Positions 52,410 through 61,605 of a stretch of DNA of 64,000 nt are shown one piece after another. The notes beneath the pieces were generated by a model that saw only the letters and a list, made by a program, of their open reading frames with translations, did no database searches and had not been told where the DNA came from. Origin of the DNA: Bacteroidota bacterium (lineage in GTDB: Bacteria; Bacteroidota; Bacteroidia; Chitinophagales; Chitinophagaceae); the NCBI GenBank assembly GCA_018268085.1, contig JAFDXE010000023.1, positions 1 through 64,000 of the forward strand. The letters run 5' to 3'. The position numbers and the translations under genes are program-made. Position 1 is the first letter of the stretch; every line of letters starts with the position of its first letter.

Positions 52410-53525
52410 TTAGTCGAGATGCACATCTACGTACACATTCATACCTGCCCTTAGTTTTTGAATGAGGGAATCAGCTTTATTTGTGAATTCAATTTTAATT
52501 GGTAATCGTTGTACAACTTTTACAAAATTTCCGCTGGCATTATCCGGCGGCAGCAATGCAAATTTCGCCCCGGTGGCAGGAGAGAAGGAACTCAGTACTG
52601 CCTCAAAATCATGGCCAGGAAAAGCATCTGCATGTACAATTACCTTTTGTCCTTCTTTCATTTTATCGTATTGAGTTTCTTTGAAATTTGCTACAACCCA
52701 TTTATCATTGTTAAGTACAACACTGAATAATTGCTGTCCGGCCTGAACGAATTGCCCCACCTGCACCGGTACTTTGGAAACAATACCTGCTTCAGGTGCA
52801 GTAATTACTGTGTAAGAGAGATTCAGCTTTGCATTTTCCACATCCACTTCTCTTTGTTTGATAATGGCGCCTGCTACACCAATCTGTTGTGATGTTGCGT
52901 TGCTTTGTGAGGTTACTACACCAGTTTGTGTTGAAGCCTGGTTGCGTTGATCGATTAAAACCTGCAATTGTTTTTCTGCCTGTTGTTTGGCCGCATCTGC
53001 CTGTTCAAATTGTTGTTGTGTGATAGAATGATCTTTAATCAGGTTTGCATAGCGTTTATAATCTTCTGTTGTACGCCATACATTTACTTTAGCTGCTTCA
53101 ATTTGAGCATCAGCAGTAGCAACAGCAGCATGCGTAGTACTGATACTTTTTGATGCTGCATTGCTATTGGCTTTGGCTGCATTTAAATTGCTTTCTGCCG
53201 TTCCCAATGCAGCTTCTGCCTGGTGAAGGATCATGGTAAGATCACGGTCATCCAGTACCAATAGTGTATCCCCTTTTTTTACAAACTGGTTATCCTTCAC
53301 ATAAATTTTTGCAACGTAACCGGGAATTTTGGAAATAACCGGGCTGATATTCGCTTCTACCTGCGCATCATCAGTTTCTTCATGATGCTGGCTGTGTATG
53401 TATTTGGTAATACCGAACCATCCGCCTCCCGCGAGTAAAAGACCTAGAACGATTACGAAGACCTTGCTTCTTTTTTTGGGTGCTGCCTGTGGTTGAGGAA
53501 TTTCCGCTGCGCTTGATTGTTCCAT
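52410..53525 (-). CDS. HlyD/EmrA-family membrane fusion protein
   Basis: The 371-residue protein has one N-terminal membrane helix (about residues 22-43), then the biotinyl-lipoyl-like half motif TDDAQVEANISPVISKIPGY, a long alpha-helical hairpin with many Ala and Gln at about 90-215, and the second half with VITAPEAGIVSKVPVQVGQF. It links the inner-membrane EmrB to the outer-membrane TolC. It lies 23 bases after the tolC gene. Confidence 0.93.
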   Translation of the reverse strand: MEQSSAAEIPQPQAAPKKRSKVFVIVLGLLLAGGGWFGITKYIHSQHHEETDDAQVEANISPVISKIPGYVAKIYVKDNQFVKKGDTLLVLDDRDLTMILHQAEAALGTAESNLNAAKANSNAASKSISTTHAAVATADAQIEAAKVNVWRTTEDYKRYANLIKDHSITQQQFEQADAAKQQAEKQLQVLIDQRNQASTQTGVVTSQSNATSQQIGVAGAIIKQREVDVENAKLNLSYTVITAPEAGIVSKVPVQVGQFVQAGQQLFSVVLNNDKWVVANFKETQYDKMKEGQKVIVHADAFPGHDFEAVLSSFSPATGAKFALLPPDNASGNFVKVVQRLPIKIEFTNKADSLIQKLRAGMNVYVDVHLD

Positions 53526-53548
53526 AATTGTATGATTGATTATTTCAG

Positions 53549-54877
53549 TTATTTGGTTAATGCTCCGCTTGTTTGTAAAAGTTTATTGTAAGCCAGTATG
53601 GCATCGGCTTTACTAAAACGAATATTCAGTTTCGATTGCAGTAAGGCAACGTCTGCATCCAGCAGTTCAGTAAGTGTTACCAGGTTGTTATCATATTTAT
53701 TTTTTGTGATCCGGTAATTTTCCTTTGCCTGTTCCAATGCTTTTTCGAAAACTTCTGTCTTCTTAAGACTTACCAGGTAATCCTGGTAGTCCTGGTTGAT
53801 GGCTGATCTAACCTGGTCGTTCAATATTTCTTCACCGGCGGTAACTTCAGCCTGTTTTGCTTTCGCTTCAGCAAGTTTTGTATTCTTTTTATATAAACTG
53901 GCGAGGTTATATTTTACACCAATACCTATGTTCAGTGCATTTGTAATGGTAAGGAGTTTGGGTACATCCGCCGCTACATACCCCCCGGTTAATGCAAGGG
54001 TAGGATAAGCTTCTGCTTTAGCTGATTGTATTGCAGTGGCAGTAGCTTTTTTCCTGTAACCAATGGCCTGGATATCTTTTCGTTGTTTTAAAGCATCTGA
54101 TTCATATTCCGGGAAGCTTTTTAAGGGTTGCGCTGTGTTGATGAAACCTGTGTCGAGAATAAGTATTGTATTTTCGGGTAATCCTAACAGTAAGTTCATG
54201 TTTATCATAGCCAGTTTGTTGTTCTTTTCGGCGTCCAGCAACGCAAGTTCTATATTGGATGTTTGCAGTTGTGATTTCAATAAGTCGTTTCTTGCCAGCA
54301 AACCGTTCTTTTCAAGATTGGAAAAGTTTGTATCTCTCGACATAGAAGATTGCAGGTTCTCTTTTACCAATGTAACTGCTTCAAAAGATTTGTATAAGTT
54401 GATATAGGCCTTAACTGCATTAAAAGCAACAGCATCTTTGTCGTTGTCTGCATCCAGCATAGCAGCCTGTTTCAACAACTTAGCAGATTCTATACCGTAG
54501 CGGATCCTTCCTCCTGCATATATGGGAAGTGAGATATTGGCTATCCCGTATAATGCCTGGTTAACAGATGGCGAAGCGGCTCCCGAATTACCGGAAGTAT
54601 TCCCGGATTTTATTTTCAGGTTAACATCGGCATTGTTTAACCGCAGATAACTTCCGCTAATAGAAAAATCGGGCAAACGGTAATCTGATGCTTCCTGCAG
54701 GTGAGCAGTGGCGGCATCAATTCTTGATCGTGAAATCTTCAATTGTTTGCTGTTTTTAATACCCAGTTCTATAGCTTCCTGCATGTTTAGCGATTTTGTA
54801 CTGTCCTGCGCCAGCACGAAAGATGCGTTGAACAGCAGAAAAAATGCAAGCAGCATTGTTGTTAATTTATTCTTCAT
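53549..54877 (-). CDS. TolC-family outer membrane efflux protein
   Basis: The 442-residue protein has a signal sequence ending SFVLAQ and two repeats of the long alpha-helical hairpin and beta strand of TolC (SLNMQEAIELGIKNSKQLKIS at the start, and a second copy from about residue 230). It should form the outer-membrane channel of this pump. Its start overlaps the tetR stop by 11 bases. Confidence 0.92.
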   Translation of the reverse strand: MKNKLTTMLLAFFLLFNASFVLAQDSTKSLNMQEAIELGIKNSKQLKISRSRIDAATAHLQEASDYRLPDFSISGSYLRLNNADVNLKIKSGNTSGNSGAASPSVNQALYGIANISLPIYAGGRIRYGIESAKLLKQAAMLDADNDKDAVAFNAVKAYINLYKSFEAVTLVKENLQSSMSRDTNFSNLEKNGLLARNDLLKSQLQTSNIELALLDAEKNNKLAMINMNLLLGLPENTILILDTGFINTAQPLKSFPEYESDALKQRKDIQAIGYRKKATATAIQSAKAEAYPTLALTGGYVAADVPKLLTITNALNIGIGVKYNLASLYKKNTKLAEAKAKQAEVTAGEEILNDQVRSAINQDYQDYLVSLKKTEVFEKALEQAKENYRITKNKYDNNLVTLTELLDADVALLQSKLNIRFSKADAILAYNKLLQTSGALTK

Positions 54878-55496
54878 ATCCCATGATGGATTTAAATACC
54901 TGTTTAATATGTGTACTTAATTTATTTTTCAGTAATTCGTTCAGTGCCTGATCCGGCATTTTTTTGTGGTTATTAAATTCCCTGTAAAAATCTTTGTTTA
55001 TCACAACCTGGGTTACCGTGCCTGTCATCGTAGTCAGCAGCAATACAACATCAATTTCTTTCCTGATCAGTTTTGCTTTTTGTCCTTCTTCTATCAGAGA
55101 GGAAATCAGTTTTGTGTATCCCAGTTTATATTCCCTGATGATTTTCAGTATCTGTTTGTTTTTATTGATTACCTGGGCCTGGAACAAAATCCGGAAGAAA
55201 CATTGTTTGTTCAGTACCTTATTAATATGTTCATCAATCAAAATCTCTACCTTCTGAAAGAAGCTGAGTGTTTTATTGGCAATTATATCTTCCAGTCTTT
55301 CCCTTGTAGCGGCCATGCGGTAGTGAAACATGGCTTCCAGTAACTTTTCCTTGCTGCCAAAATAATAATTGATCATGGCCAGGTTAACGCCGGCATAGTC
55401 GGCAATGTCACGCACCGATGTACCATCAAATCCCTTTTCAGCAAACAATAATTCTGCCTTTTCCAGTATCTGCGTATGTTTTTCTGTAAGTACCAT
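54867..55496 (-). CDS. TetR-family regulator of the efflux operon
   Basis: From the ATG at 55496 the protein has 209 residues. Its first 60 residues are the TetR helix-turn-helix: ILEKAELLFAEKGFDGTSVR and DIADYAGVNLAMINYYFGSK. The C-terminal part would bind an effector. It is the first gene of the operon with tolC, hlyD and emrB, which it overlaps at the end, and its promoter carries a large palindrome, so autorepression relieved by a pump substrate is likely. A longer frame from 55541 starts inside the operator. Confidence 0.9.
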   Translation of the reverse strand: MVLTEKHTQILEKAELLFAEKGFDGTSVRDIADYAGVNLAMINYYFGSKEKLLEAMFHYRMAATRERLEDIIANKTLSFFQKVEILIDEHINKVLNKQCFFRILFQAQVINKNKQILKIIREYKLGYTKLISSLIEEGQKAKLIRKEIDVVLLLTTMTGTVTQVVINKDFYREFNNHKKMPDQALNELLKNKLSTHIKQVFKSIMGYEE

Positions 55497-55511
55497 AATA
55501 TTAATAGGGCG

Positions 55512-55542
55512 CAAATTTAAACGTTTGTTTGAATTATTCAAA
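55512..55542 (-). promoter_or_regulatory. Promoter of tetR-tolC-hlyD-emrB
   Basis: On the minus strand TTTG (55539-55542), exactly 19 bases, then TAAATTTG (55512-55519): a perfect match to the Bacteroidota consensus. Start would be near 55507, 11 bases before the ATG. Confidence 0.85.
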
Positions 55543-55553
55543 CAAACGTTTAA
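55517..55553. promoter_or_regulatory. TetR operator, 37-bp palindrome
   Basis: TTAAACGTTTGTTTGAAT and ATTCAAACAAACGTTTAA are perfect 18-bp arms around one central base. Each arm holds the smaller palindrome AAACGTTT. It covers the -33 element, the whole spacer and the first bases of the -7 element of the operon promoter. Confidence 0.88.
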
Positions 55554-55612
55554 TTAAATAATTAAAAAATAAATGGGTGCCTGTAAGATACCTGCGGAAT
55601 GAACACAGTAAT

Positions 55613-55631
55613 GCAGGTTATTCAAACCTGC
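55613..55631. other. Short stem-loop GCAGGTT/AACCTGC
   Basis: Seven perfect pairs with loop ATTCA and no T-run. It lies in the roughly 180-base gap between the efflux operator and cbpM. Nothing else was recognised in that gap. Confidence 0.4.
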
Positions 55632-55734
55632 CAAAAGCAAACCGGCGTGCAGATCAGCCTATAGTTGCAGTTGGGAACTTGGGTGTTAAACCTATTTGTG
55701 TAATGCAAAAATTATGTTGAAGGGAAATAGCCGG

Positions 55735-56025
55735 TTATTTATAAAATTCCAGTTCACGCCTCAGTTGAATAATTTCCTGTTCTTTCTTCTCCACGAGGGA
55801 AAGTAATTGAAAGATGGCATGAATACCTTCAATATTTACATTCAGTTCATTGTGCAAACGGGCTGCTTTTTCGGCAATGGGCAAATTCTTTTCTACAATA
55901 TAACCGGTTCTTTTTACCATTACCATTTCTATAAGATCGTGATGCTGGAGTTGTTTAATGAAATCTGTTTCCAGGTTGTGATGCGTACAAAATTCTTTTA
56001 CAGCGATCATTCTTTTTGCAGCCAT
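55735..56025 (-). CDS. cbpM: Chaperone modulator CbpM
   Basis: The 96-residue protein is a MerR-like small regulator (VKEFCTHHNLETDFIKQLQHHDLIEM, IEGIHAIFQLLSLVEKKEQ coiled end). CbpM binds the J domain of CbpA and inhibits it. It follows cbpA by three bases in the same direction, the usual pairing, which supports both calls. Confidence 0.88.
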   Translation of the reverse strand: MAAKRMIAVKEFCTHHNLETDFIKQLQHHDLIEMVMVKRTGYIVEKNLPIAEKAARLHNELNVNIEGIHAIFQLLSLVEKKEQEIIQLRRELEFYK

Positions 56026-56028
56026 GAC

Positions 56029-56919
56029 TTATAATTTTGAGAGTTCAGTAAATAACTGTCTTTGCTTTTCAGTAAGATTCTGAGGGATTTTTACAGTGTA
56101 GGTAACGTACAGATCTCCAAAATTTCCTTCTGACTTATAAACAGGGAAACCTTTTCCTTTTACACGGATCCTGGTGTTGTTTTGCGTTTCGGGTTTAACC
56201 TTCAGTTTTATTTTACCATGTGGCGTATCAATGGTAAGATCGCCTCCTAATACTGCCGTGTATAAATCTATTTCCTGTGAAAGATATAAATCGTTATTCA
56301 TTCTTTTAAATGGAGTGTTGTTAATGAGCTGGAAAGTAAGGTACAGGTCACCGTTAGGGCCACCGTTCTGGCCTGGATTACCATGACCTTTCAATTTTAT
56401 TACCTGCCCGTTTTCAATTCCTGCCGGTATCGTGATGCGTATATTTTTCCCATTGATGGAAAAGGTTTGCTGATGGGTATGAAAAGCATTCGACAGTTGT
56501 ACTTCCAGGGTTGCATTCACATCTTGACCCCTGAATTTAGCCTGGCTTCTTTTTGCACCTCCGCCAAACAATGAGGAAAAGAAATCAGAAAATCCGCTGT
56601 CATCAAAGTCGCCGGAATAACTGAACTGGCCACCTCCGTTGCCGAATGGCTGCGATTGTCTTTGTGCATTATAATATTGCTGCCTGGCTTCACCGTGTTC
56701 CCAATCTTTTCCGTACAGGTCGTATTTTTTTCTCTTTTCTGCATCACTCAATACTTCATTGGCTTCATTGATCTGCTGAAATTTTTTGTGTGCGTCTTTA
56801 TCATTGGGATTAACATCGGGGTGGTATTTGCGTGCCAGTTTGCGATATGCTTTCTTGATTGTATCTGCATCCGCAGATTTATCTACTCCCAGTACTTTAT
56901 AATAATCTATGAATTCCAT
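56029..56919 (-). CDS. cbpA: DnaJ-like co-chaperone CbpA
   Basis: The 296-residue protein has an N-terminal J domain with HPD at 33-35, a Gly/Phe-rich linker (about 75-120) and two C-terminal beta domains, without the zinc-finger of DnaJ. It stimulates DnaK; E. coli CbpA also binds curved DNA. TAATTTTG (56948-56955, minus) is its likely -7 box, 28 bases upstream. Confidence 0.93.
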   Translation of the reverse strand: MEFIDYYKVLGVDKSADADTIKKAYRKLARKYHPDVNPNDKDAHKKFQQINEANEVLSDAEKRKKYDLYGKDWEHGEARQQYYNAQRQSQPFGNGGGQFSYSGDFDDSGFSDFFSSLFGGGAKRSQAKFRGQDVNATLEVQLSNAFHTHQQTFSINGKNIRITIPAGIENGQVIKLKGHGNPGQNGGPNGDLYLTFQLINNTPFKRMNNDLYLSQEIDLYTAVLGGDLTIDTPHGKIKLKVKPETQNNTRIRVKGKGFPVYKSEGNFGDLYVTYTVKIPQNLTEKQRQLFTELSKL

Positions 56920-56947
56920 TGCTGATAATTTAATGCGCTTTCTTCTG

Positions 56948-56955
56948 CAAAATTA
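56948..56955 (-). promoter_or_regulatory. -7 element of cbpA-cbpM
   Basis: TAATTTTG on the minus strand fits TAnnTTTG. No TTTG at the -33 distance. Confidence 0.5.
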
Positions 56956-56975
56956 ATTAAAACCCAAAGCATTTA

Positions 56976-57647
56976 TCATGCATTGTTTTTAATAAAACCC
57001 GTGAGAATAAAATACTGCGCCAGGCAGTAGGTGAGCATGATAAAAAAACCGGCGCCTGCAAATGAGCTATAAAATTTATTAATGGCCAATAATGAATCGG
57101 AGATTACAAAAAACACGGCGCCCATAACGAAAGATAACCTGGCTGTTTCTGCTGAAAAATTATATGCCCTCAAACTGCACAAAACCATAATCGTAATAAC
57201 TATCGCATATACAATTACCGGTATCCTTAAATCGCCGAGCTTAGGTACCAGCAGGTAAAGCAGGCAGGCGCTGTACAGCAGGGTAAGAAAGAGCAGGTAG
57301 GGTTTTTGTTTCAGCAACGAAATTCCCGATTTTTTCACCTGGAGAAAATATAAGCTGTAGCAAATATGTGTAATTAAAAAACAAACAAGTCCGAATATGA
57401 AAAAATTCGGATTCTTATCCTGCAGCAACAACAACACATCACCGGCGAAGGAAAAAACAGCCCCGGATAAAATCAGTTGCCTGGGTTTTGAAGGCCAGGT
57501 TTGCAACAACACCGCAATGATCAGCAGCGGTAACAGCAGCGGTTTCAGAATAAGATGCGGTAATGGGGCATCGATGAACTGTGTAGCGATTTCGCCCAAA
57601 GCAACCACCCAAAAAATCAACAAGATATTTTTCCTGAGTAATTGCAT
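56976..57647 (-). CDS. Lysoplasmalogenase-like membrane protein (YhhN family)
   Basis: The 223-residue protein has seven to eight helices with few charged residues. FVMGAVFFVISDSLLAINKF near the C-terminus is the most recognisable YhhN/TMEM86 stretch, with conserved Asp. The family includes lysoplasmalogenases that cleave vinyl-ether lysophospholipids. It follows the HU/SPOR gene by 10 bases on the minus strand. Confidence 0.85.
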   Translation of the reverse strand: MQLLRKNILLIFWVVALGEIATQFIDAPLPHLILKPLLLPLLIIAVLLQTWPSKPRQLILSGAVFSFAGDVLLLLQDKNPNFFIFGLVCFLITHICYSLYFLQVKKSGISLLKQKPYLLFLTLLYSACLLYLLVPKLGDLRIPVIVYAIVITIMVLCSLRAYNFSAETARLSFVMGAVFFVISDSLLAINKFYSSFAGAGFFIMLTYCLAQYFILTGFIKNNA

Positions 57648-57657
57648 ACAGATTAAT

Positions 57658-58590
57658 TTATTGTTTTTCTATATAAGGCGAACTATTGGTAAATATTCTT
57701 TTGAGCGAATCAATGATCTTAACGGTATCGGTTAGGGGTCTTTTGAATTCCATAGCCAGTTTAAAACCGGATGAATCTTTAGCCGGGTATTGTATCACTT
57801 TATAGCCATATCCCCGGTAAGTATTGGCAATTTTATTTGCATGCGCTGCATTTTCATACTGGCGTATCACCACTTTAAAATCAACCGGTATTGTTCCGTT
57901 TACGATTACCGGCTGGTTAACTGCAGGATTAACAGCAGCCACTGTATCTTTTGAAGTGCTATCCGGTTTCTGTAAAAGGGAACTGTTATTTTGTACAGGT
58001 GTTGAATCAGGGGTATTGTTTTGCACGAGCAATTGATCGGCTTTTTTGTCCTTGTTATTTTTATATACAAAATAAAAGGCAACCGAGGCTATCAAAATCA
58101 AAAAGAAAATAGCTGCAGCAATGGTTGCTGTTTTACTGTTTCCTTTGCGTGGGGGTGTTGAAAATACCACTTCCGGTTCTTCCTTTTCTTTTAATGTTGC
58201 CGGTGCGGCTTCAAATTTTGTACTGGCTGTGTGGCTTTGGATAAATTCATATTCACCGGCCTGGTTTTTCTGGAGCAAACCAAGGCCACCAATCGGCAAA
58301 GGTTTCCCGATATTCATGAATTGTCTTCCCAAAATGGTAAACGATTCAAGATCAGAAGTTGCCAGCGGTTTGATTTTTCTGGTCTGCTGTACAATGAAAT
58401 CAATCAGTCCGTCATCCTGTACTGCTTTAGTATTGTATTCGAAGCGGATCGCGTTTTCCGGTAATATTGCTTCTTTTGTTGGATCGGAAGGAATAGTAAC
58501 ATTATCTGCCATATAAAAAACGCCAATATCCTGTAATGTTACTTTCTTGTTACTGTAGAGGTATTGAGCTATCAGATGTTCAATCTTCAT
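57658..58590 (-). CDS. HU-CCDC81-like and SPOR domain membrane protein
   Basis: The 310-residue protein has an N-terminal part (residues 1-120) like the CCDC81-type HU domains of Bacteroidota (IAQYLYSNKKVTLQDIGVFY), a linker, a membrane helix at about 153-176, a Thr/Asn/Pro-rich periplasmic linker and a C-terminal SPOR-like domain (DFKVVIRQYENAAHANKIAN, YRGYGYKVIQYPAKD). SPOR domains bind denuded peptidoglycan at the septum. The protein could link a DNA-binding-like cytoplasmic domain to the cell wall. It is probably in one operon with the lysoplasmalogenase gene. Confidence 0.82.
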   Translation of the reverse strand: MKIEHLIAQYLYSNKKVTLQDIGVFYMADNVTIPSDPTKEAILPENAIRFEYNTKAVQDDGLIDFIVQQTRKIKPLATSDLESFTILGRQFMNIGKPLPIGGLGLLQKNQAGEYEFIQSHTASTKFEAAPATLKEKEEPEVVFSTPPRKGNSKTATIAAAIFFLILIASVAFYFVYKNNKDKKADQLLVQNNTPDSTPVQNNSSLLQKPDSTSKDTVAAVNPAVNQPVIVNGTIPVDFKVVIRQYENAAHANKIANTYRGYGYKVIQYPAKDSSGFKLAMEFKRPLTDTVKIIDSLKRIFTNSSPYIEKQ

Positions 58591-58652
58591 GAGATATGCA
58601 ATTAGCCGTATGCAATATATTCATAATTTACAATCTATACATACAAAAACTG

Positions 58653-58660
58653 TAATTTTG
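58653..58660 (+). promoter_or_regulatory. -7 element of the small membrane protein gene
   Basis: TAATTTTG ends four bases before the ATG at 58665, the same layout as at 6114 and 31659. Confidence 0.55.
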
Positions 58661-58664
58661 CTTC

Positions 58665-59003
58665 ATGCTTTCAGAAAAGGAAATTCAGTTTTTGCAATAT
58701 TGGGAATCGGTAAGGGAAACAGAAAGCATGTTTATGCGTAAATTAATTGCAGGATTACCGATGGCCGCACTATTTGGTTTGCCGATCGTTTTATCTATTG
58801 TAGTTATTTATTTTTTATCGCCCGATTGGTTTACAAAAATTTCTCAGATGGCAGCCGGTTCGGCTACGCCTATCCTGTTAGCCGTATTCTTATTCATAGT
58901 TTCTTTTGGTTATATGCGTAAACATTTCAAATGGGAAATGAACGAGCAATTGTACCAGGAATTAAGAAAACGACAACAGGCCGATGATGCAGCAAATTCA
59001 TGA
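58665..59003 (+). CDS. Small membrane protein, unknown function
   Basis: The 112-residue protein has a charged N-terminal helix (SEKEIQFLQYWESVRETE), two membrane helices (about 31-52 and 64-85) and a basic, Gln-rich tail. No family recognised. It lies 34 bases before the FKBP gene on the same strand. Confidence 0.7.
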   Translation: MLSEKEIQFLQYWESVRETESMFMRKLIAGLPMAALFGLPIVLSIVVIYFLSPDWFTKISQMAAGSATPILLAVFLFIVSFGYMRKHFKWEMNEQLYQELRKRQQADDAANS

Positions 59004-59037
59004 CATTTTCACTCTTACATAAAACATATCTCATAAC

Positions 59038-59547
59038 ATGAAAAAATGGTTTTTCTTTTCTATTTGTTTAGCGTTTGTATTCGGTGCCTGTAAAAAGAAG
59101 CAGGATACTGCCTGTACTGCTGTTCCATCAACAAGCGTAGCTGCATCGGCAGAAATCGATTCCCTGCAACGATACCTTTCTATTAACGGGATCACAGCCA
59201 CTCAACATGAGAGCGGCGTTTATTACCAGGTAGATAGTGTTGGTACTGGTCTCATCGGACCTGATGTATGCAATTCCGTAGCCGTTACCTATAAAGGTTA
59301 CCTGATGGGCAACCCGGTGCCGTTTCAGTCTTTCACTGATTCCATAGGAATTGTTTTTTCTGTACAGGATCTGATACAAGGTTGGCAACGTACCATGCCC
59401 TTGATGAGAGCCGGCGGTGGGATGACGATATATATTCCGCCTTCCCTGGGCTATGGCTCAACTGATAAAAAAAATCCTGACGGCGATATTATCGTTCCCA
59501 AAAATTCTTATTTGAAATTTAATGTTCATCTCATAGAAGTGTACTAA
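59038..59547 (+). CDS. FKBP-type peptidyl-prolyl isomerase lipoprotein
   Basis: The 169-residue protein has a lipoprotein signal ending FVFGAC (Cys18) and one FKBP domain from about residue 55 to the end (GVYYQVDSVGTG, SVAVTYKGYLM, IQGWQRTMPLMRAGGGMTIY, IPPSLGYGSTDK, LKFNVHLIEV). It should speed proline isomerisation of envelope proteins. A clear terminator follows. Confidence 0.92.
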   Translation: MKKWFFFSICLAFVFGACKKKQDTACTAVPSTSVAASAEIDSLQRYLSINGITATQHESGVYYQVDSVGTGLIGPDVCNSVAVTYKGYLMGNPVPFQSFTDSIGIVFSVQDLIQGWQRTMPLMRAGGGMTIYIPPSLGYGSTDKKNPDGDIIVPKNSYLKFNVHLIEVY

Positions 59548-59602
59548 TAAAAGCCGGTTAATTTTTTTTAAATGGCTTTAAGGATTGTATTTTGTTTACA
59601 TT

Positions 59603-59631
59603 AGCTTTGATTAATCGTCAAAGCTTTTTTT
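59603..59631 (+). terminator. Intrinsic terminator of the FKBP gene
   Basis: AGCTTTGA (59603-59610), loop TTAATCG, TCAAAGCT (59618-59625), followed by TTTTTT. The following gene starts 17 bases later. TAGCTTTG at 59602-59609, inside the left arm, also resembles a -7 box. Confidence 0.85.
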
Positions 59632-59647
59632 ATTAAATATTTTCCAG

Positions 59648-61075
59648 GTGAGTCACGAAGCCATTTCCGTATTTGATATGTTTAAGATAGGTGTTGGTCC
59701 CAGTAGCAGCCATACACTTGGCCCCTGGAGGGCAGCACAACTTTTTACCAAATCACTGGAACAGAAAAATATCCTCCAGGATGTGATTCGGATTGAAATA
59801 CTGTTATATGGATCATTGGCAAAAACCGGAGTGGGACATGGAACCGACATAGCCGTGCAACTGGGATTAAGCGGCGATGATCCTGTAACATTCGACGTTA
59901 CGGGCATTGATGCAAAAATTCACGACATCAAGCAAATGAGTCGTATTGTACTGGCGGGTAAACACGAAATTGAATTTACCCCATCCGATGATATTGAATT
60001 CCTGTACAGCGAATCATTACCGTATCATCCCAACGCACTTACATTCCTGGTTGAATTAAGAAACGGTGATACTATTGCTGAAACCTACTATTCAGTAGGT
60101 GGCGGTTTTGTTAAGAAAGAAGGAGAGGAGCAGGTTGTTGATTCCTCCATTGTACTACCATTCCCGATAAATACCAATAATGATTTGCTGCACTGGTGTC
60201 GTTCAACCGGCTTAAGCATTAGTGAAGTTGTGATGGAAAATGAAAATGCCATACGCTGTGAACAGGAAACAAAAGCGGGTTTATTAAGGATATGGGATGT
60301 AATGCGTGAATGCATGTATCGCGGTAGCCATACAGAAGGATTTTTGCCCGGGGGATTGCAGGTAAAGCGAAGAGCATCGCAACTCAACAAAAGATTATTA
60401 AAAGGAAAATCCTATTCCGATTTTGATAGCTGGATGCAATGTATAAAGGAAGGCGGAAGCCAGTTTAATTATATTCTTGATTGGGTGAGTTGTTTTGCAT
60501 TGGCTGTAAATGAAGAAAACGCATCATTTGGCCGTGTGGTTACGGCGCCTACTAATGGAGCAGCCGGCGTGATACCGGCAGTGCTTGCATATTATATTCT
60601 TTTTTGCGACGGAAATAAAGAAGAGAAAATTCTTCAGTTCTTACTTACTGCGTCTGAGATCGGCAGTATTTTTAAAAAGGGAGCTACGATTTCTGCAGCT
60701 ATGGGCGGATGCCAGGCAGAAATAGGTGTAAGCAGTGCGATGGCAGCAGCAGCATTAACGGAATGTCTCGGCGGATCGCAGCGGCAGGCTGCAATGGCGG
60801 CGGAAATAGCGATGGAACATCACCTGGGTATGACTTGTGATCCCATTGGCGGACTGGTACAGATTCCATGTATTGAAAGAAATACGATGGGTGCTATAAA
60901 AGCGATAACGGCGAGTCAACTGGCATTACAAAGTACGCCTGATTTTGCAAAAGTTACCTTAGACGGCGTTATTAAAACCATGTGGGATACCGCCCTCGAT
61001 ATGAATAGCAAATACAAAGAAACTTCTGATGGGGGGCTGGCAGTAAATGTGCCGCTGAGTTTGAGTGAATGTTAA
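59648..61075 (+). CDS. sdaA: L-serine ammonia-lyase, iron-sulfur type
   Basis: The 475-residue enzyme turns serine into pyruvate and ammonia. It is the single-chain form: an N-terminal beta domain with [10 protein letters not shown] (17-26) and a C-terminal alpha domain with [13 protein letters not shown]. The three cysteines of the oxygen-sensitive [4Fe-4S] cluster are in [21 protein letters not shown] and QIPCIERN. It starts with GTG. It is transcribed after the FKBP terminator. Confidence 0.95.
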   Translation: MSHEAISVFDMFKIGVGPSSSHTLGPWRAAQLFTKSLEQKNILQDVIRIEILLYGSLAKTGVGHGTDIAVQLGLSGDDPVTFDVTGIDAKIHDIKQMSRIVLAGKHEIEFTPSDDIEFLYSESLPYHPNALTFLVELRNGDTIAETYYSVGGGFVKKEGEEQVVDSSIVLPFPINTNNDLLHWCRSTGLSISEVVMENENAIRCEQETKAGLLRIWDVMRECMYRGSHTEGFLPGGLQVKRRASQLNKRLLKGKSYSDFDSWMQCIKEGGSQFNYILDWVSCFALAVNEENASFGRVVTAPTNGAAGVIPAVLAYYILFCDGNKEEKILQFLLTASEIGSIFKKGATISAAMGGCQAEIGVSSAMAAAALTECLGGSQRQAAMAAEIAMEHHLGMTCDPIGGLVQIPCIERNTMGAIKAITASQLALQSTPDFAKVTLDGVIKTMWDTALDMNSKYKETSDGGLAVNVPLSLSEC

Positions 61076-61083
61076 TTGGCTGA

Positions 61084-61521
61084 TTATACATTATATTTCC
61101 GCTTCACGTCTCTATCCATTTCCCGCTCTTTAATCGTATTTCTCTTGTCGTAATTCTTTTTGCCTTTCGCCAGTCCTATTTCAACCTTAGCCCATCCCGA
61201 TTCACTTAAGAATATGCGCAAAGGAATAATGCTGTATCCTTTCTCTTTGATCTTTCCTTCCAGCTTTCGCAGTTCTTTTTTATTGAGCAATAATTTGCGT
61301 TCCTGCATGGGCTCATGATTGGTATAGGTTCCAAACGCATATTCTGAAATGTGCAGGCTTTTCACGTACAGTTCGCCGTTATGAAAGTAGCAATAGCTAT
61401 CAATGAAACTTGCTTTCCCGGCACGCAGTGATTTAATTTCGGTTCCCGTAAGTACGATGCCGGCGATATAACTTGTTTCAATAAAATAATCGTGATATGC
61501 TTTGCGGTTATTAAGTTCCAA
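61084..61521 (-). CDS. smpB: SsrA-binding protein SmpB
   Basis: The 145-residue protein pairs with tmRNA for ribosome rescue. Typical text: [38 protein letters not shown] and the basic end [14 protein letters not shown]. The start is TTG at 61521. An in-frame stop lies just upstream, and the only nearby ATG (61547) is in another frame and next to the -7 box TAACTTCG (61535-61542, minus). tmRNA itself is not in the window. Confidence 0.92.
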   Translation of the reverse strand: MELNNRKAYHDYFIETSYIAGIVLTGTEIKSLRAGKASFIDSYCYFHNGELYVKSLHISEYAFGTYTNHEPMQERKLLLNKKELRKLEGKIKEKGYSIIPLRIFLSESGWAKVEIGLAKGKKNYDKRNTIKEREMDRDVKRKYNV

Positions 61522-61534
61522 CAGATTTTTTTTG

Positions 61535-61542
61535 CGAAGTTA
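61535..61542 (-). promoter_or_regulatory. -7 element of smpB
   Basis: On the minus strand TAACTTCG resembles TAnnTTTG and the groES box TACCTTCG. It places the RNA start about 10 bases before the TTG start codon. Confidence 0.45.
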
Positions 61543-61605
61543 ATCATTAAACATTGGGGAATTGAAAGTGCTGTATGCTGTCGGTTCGCAGCTTATTTTC
61601 ATCCA

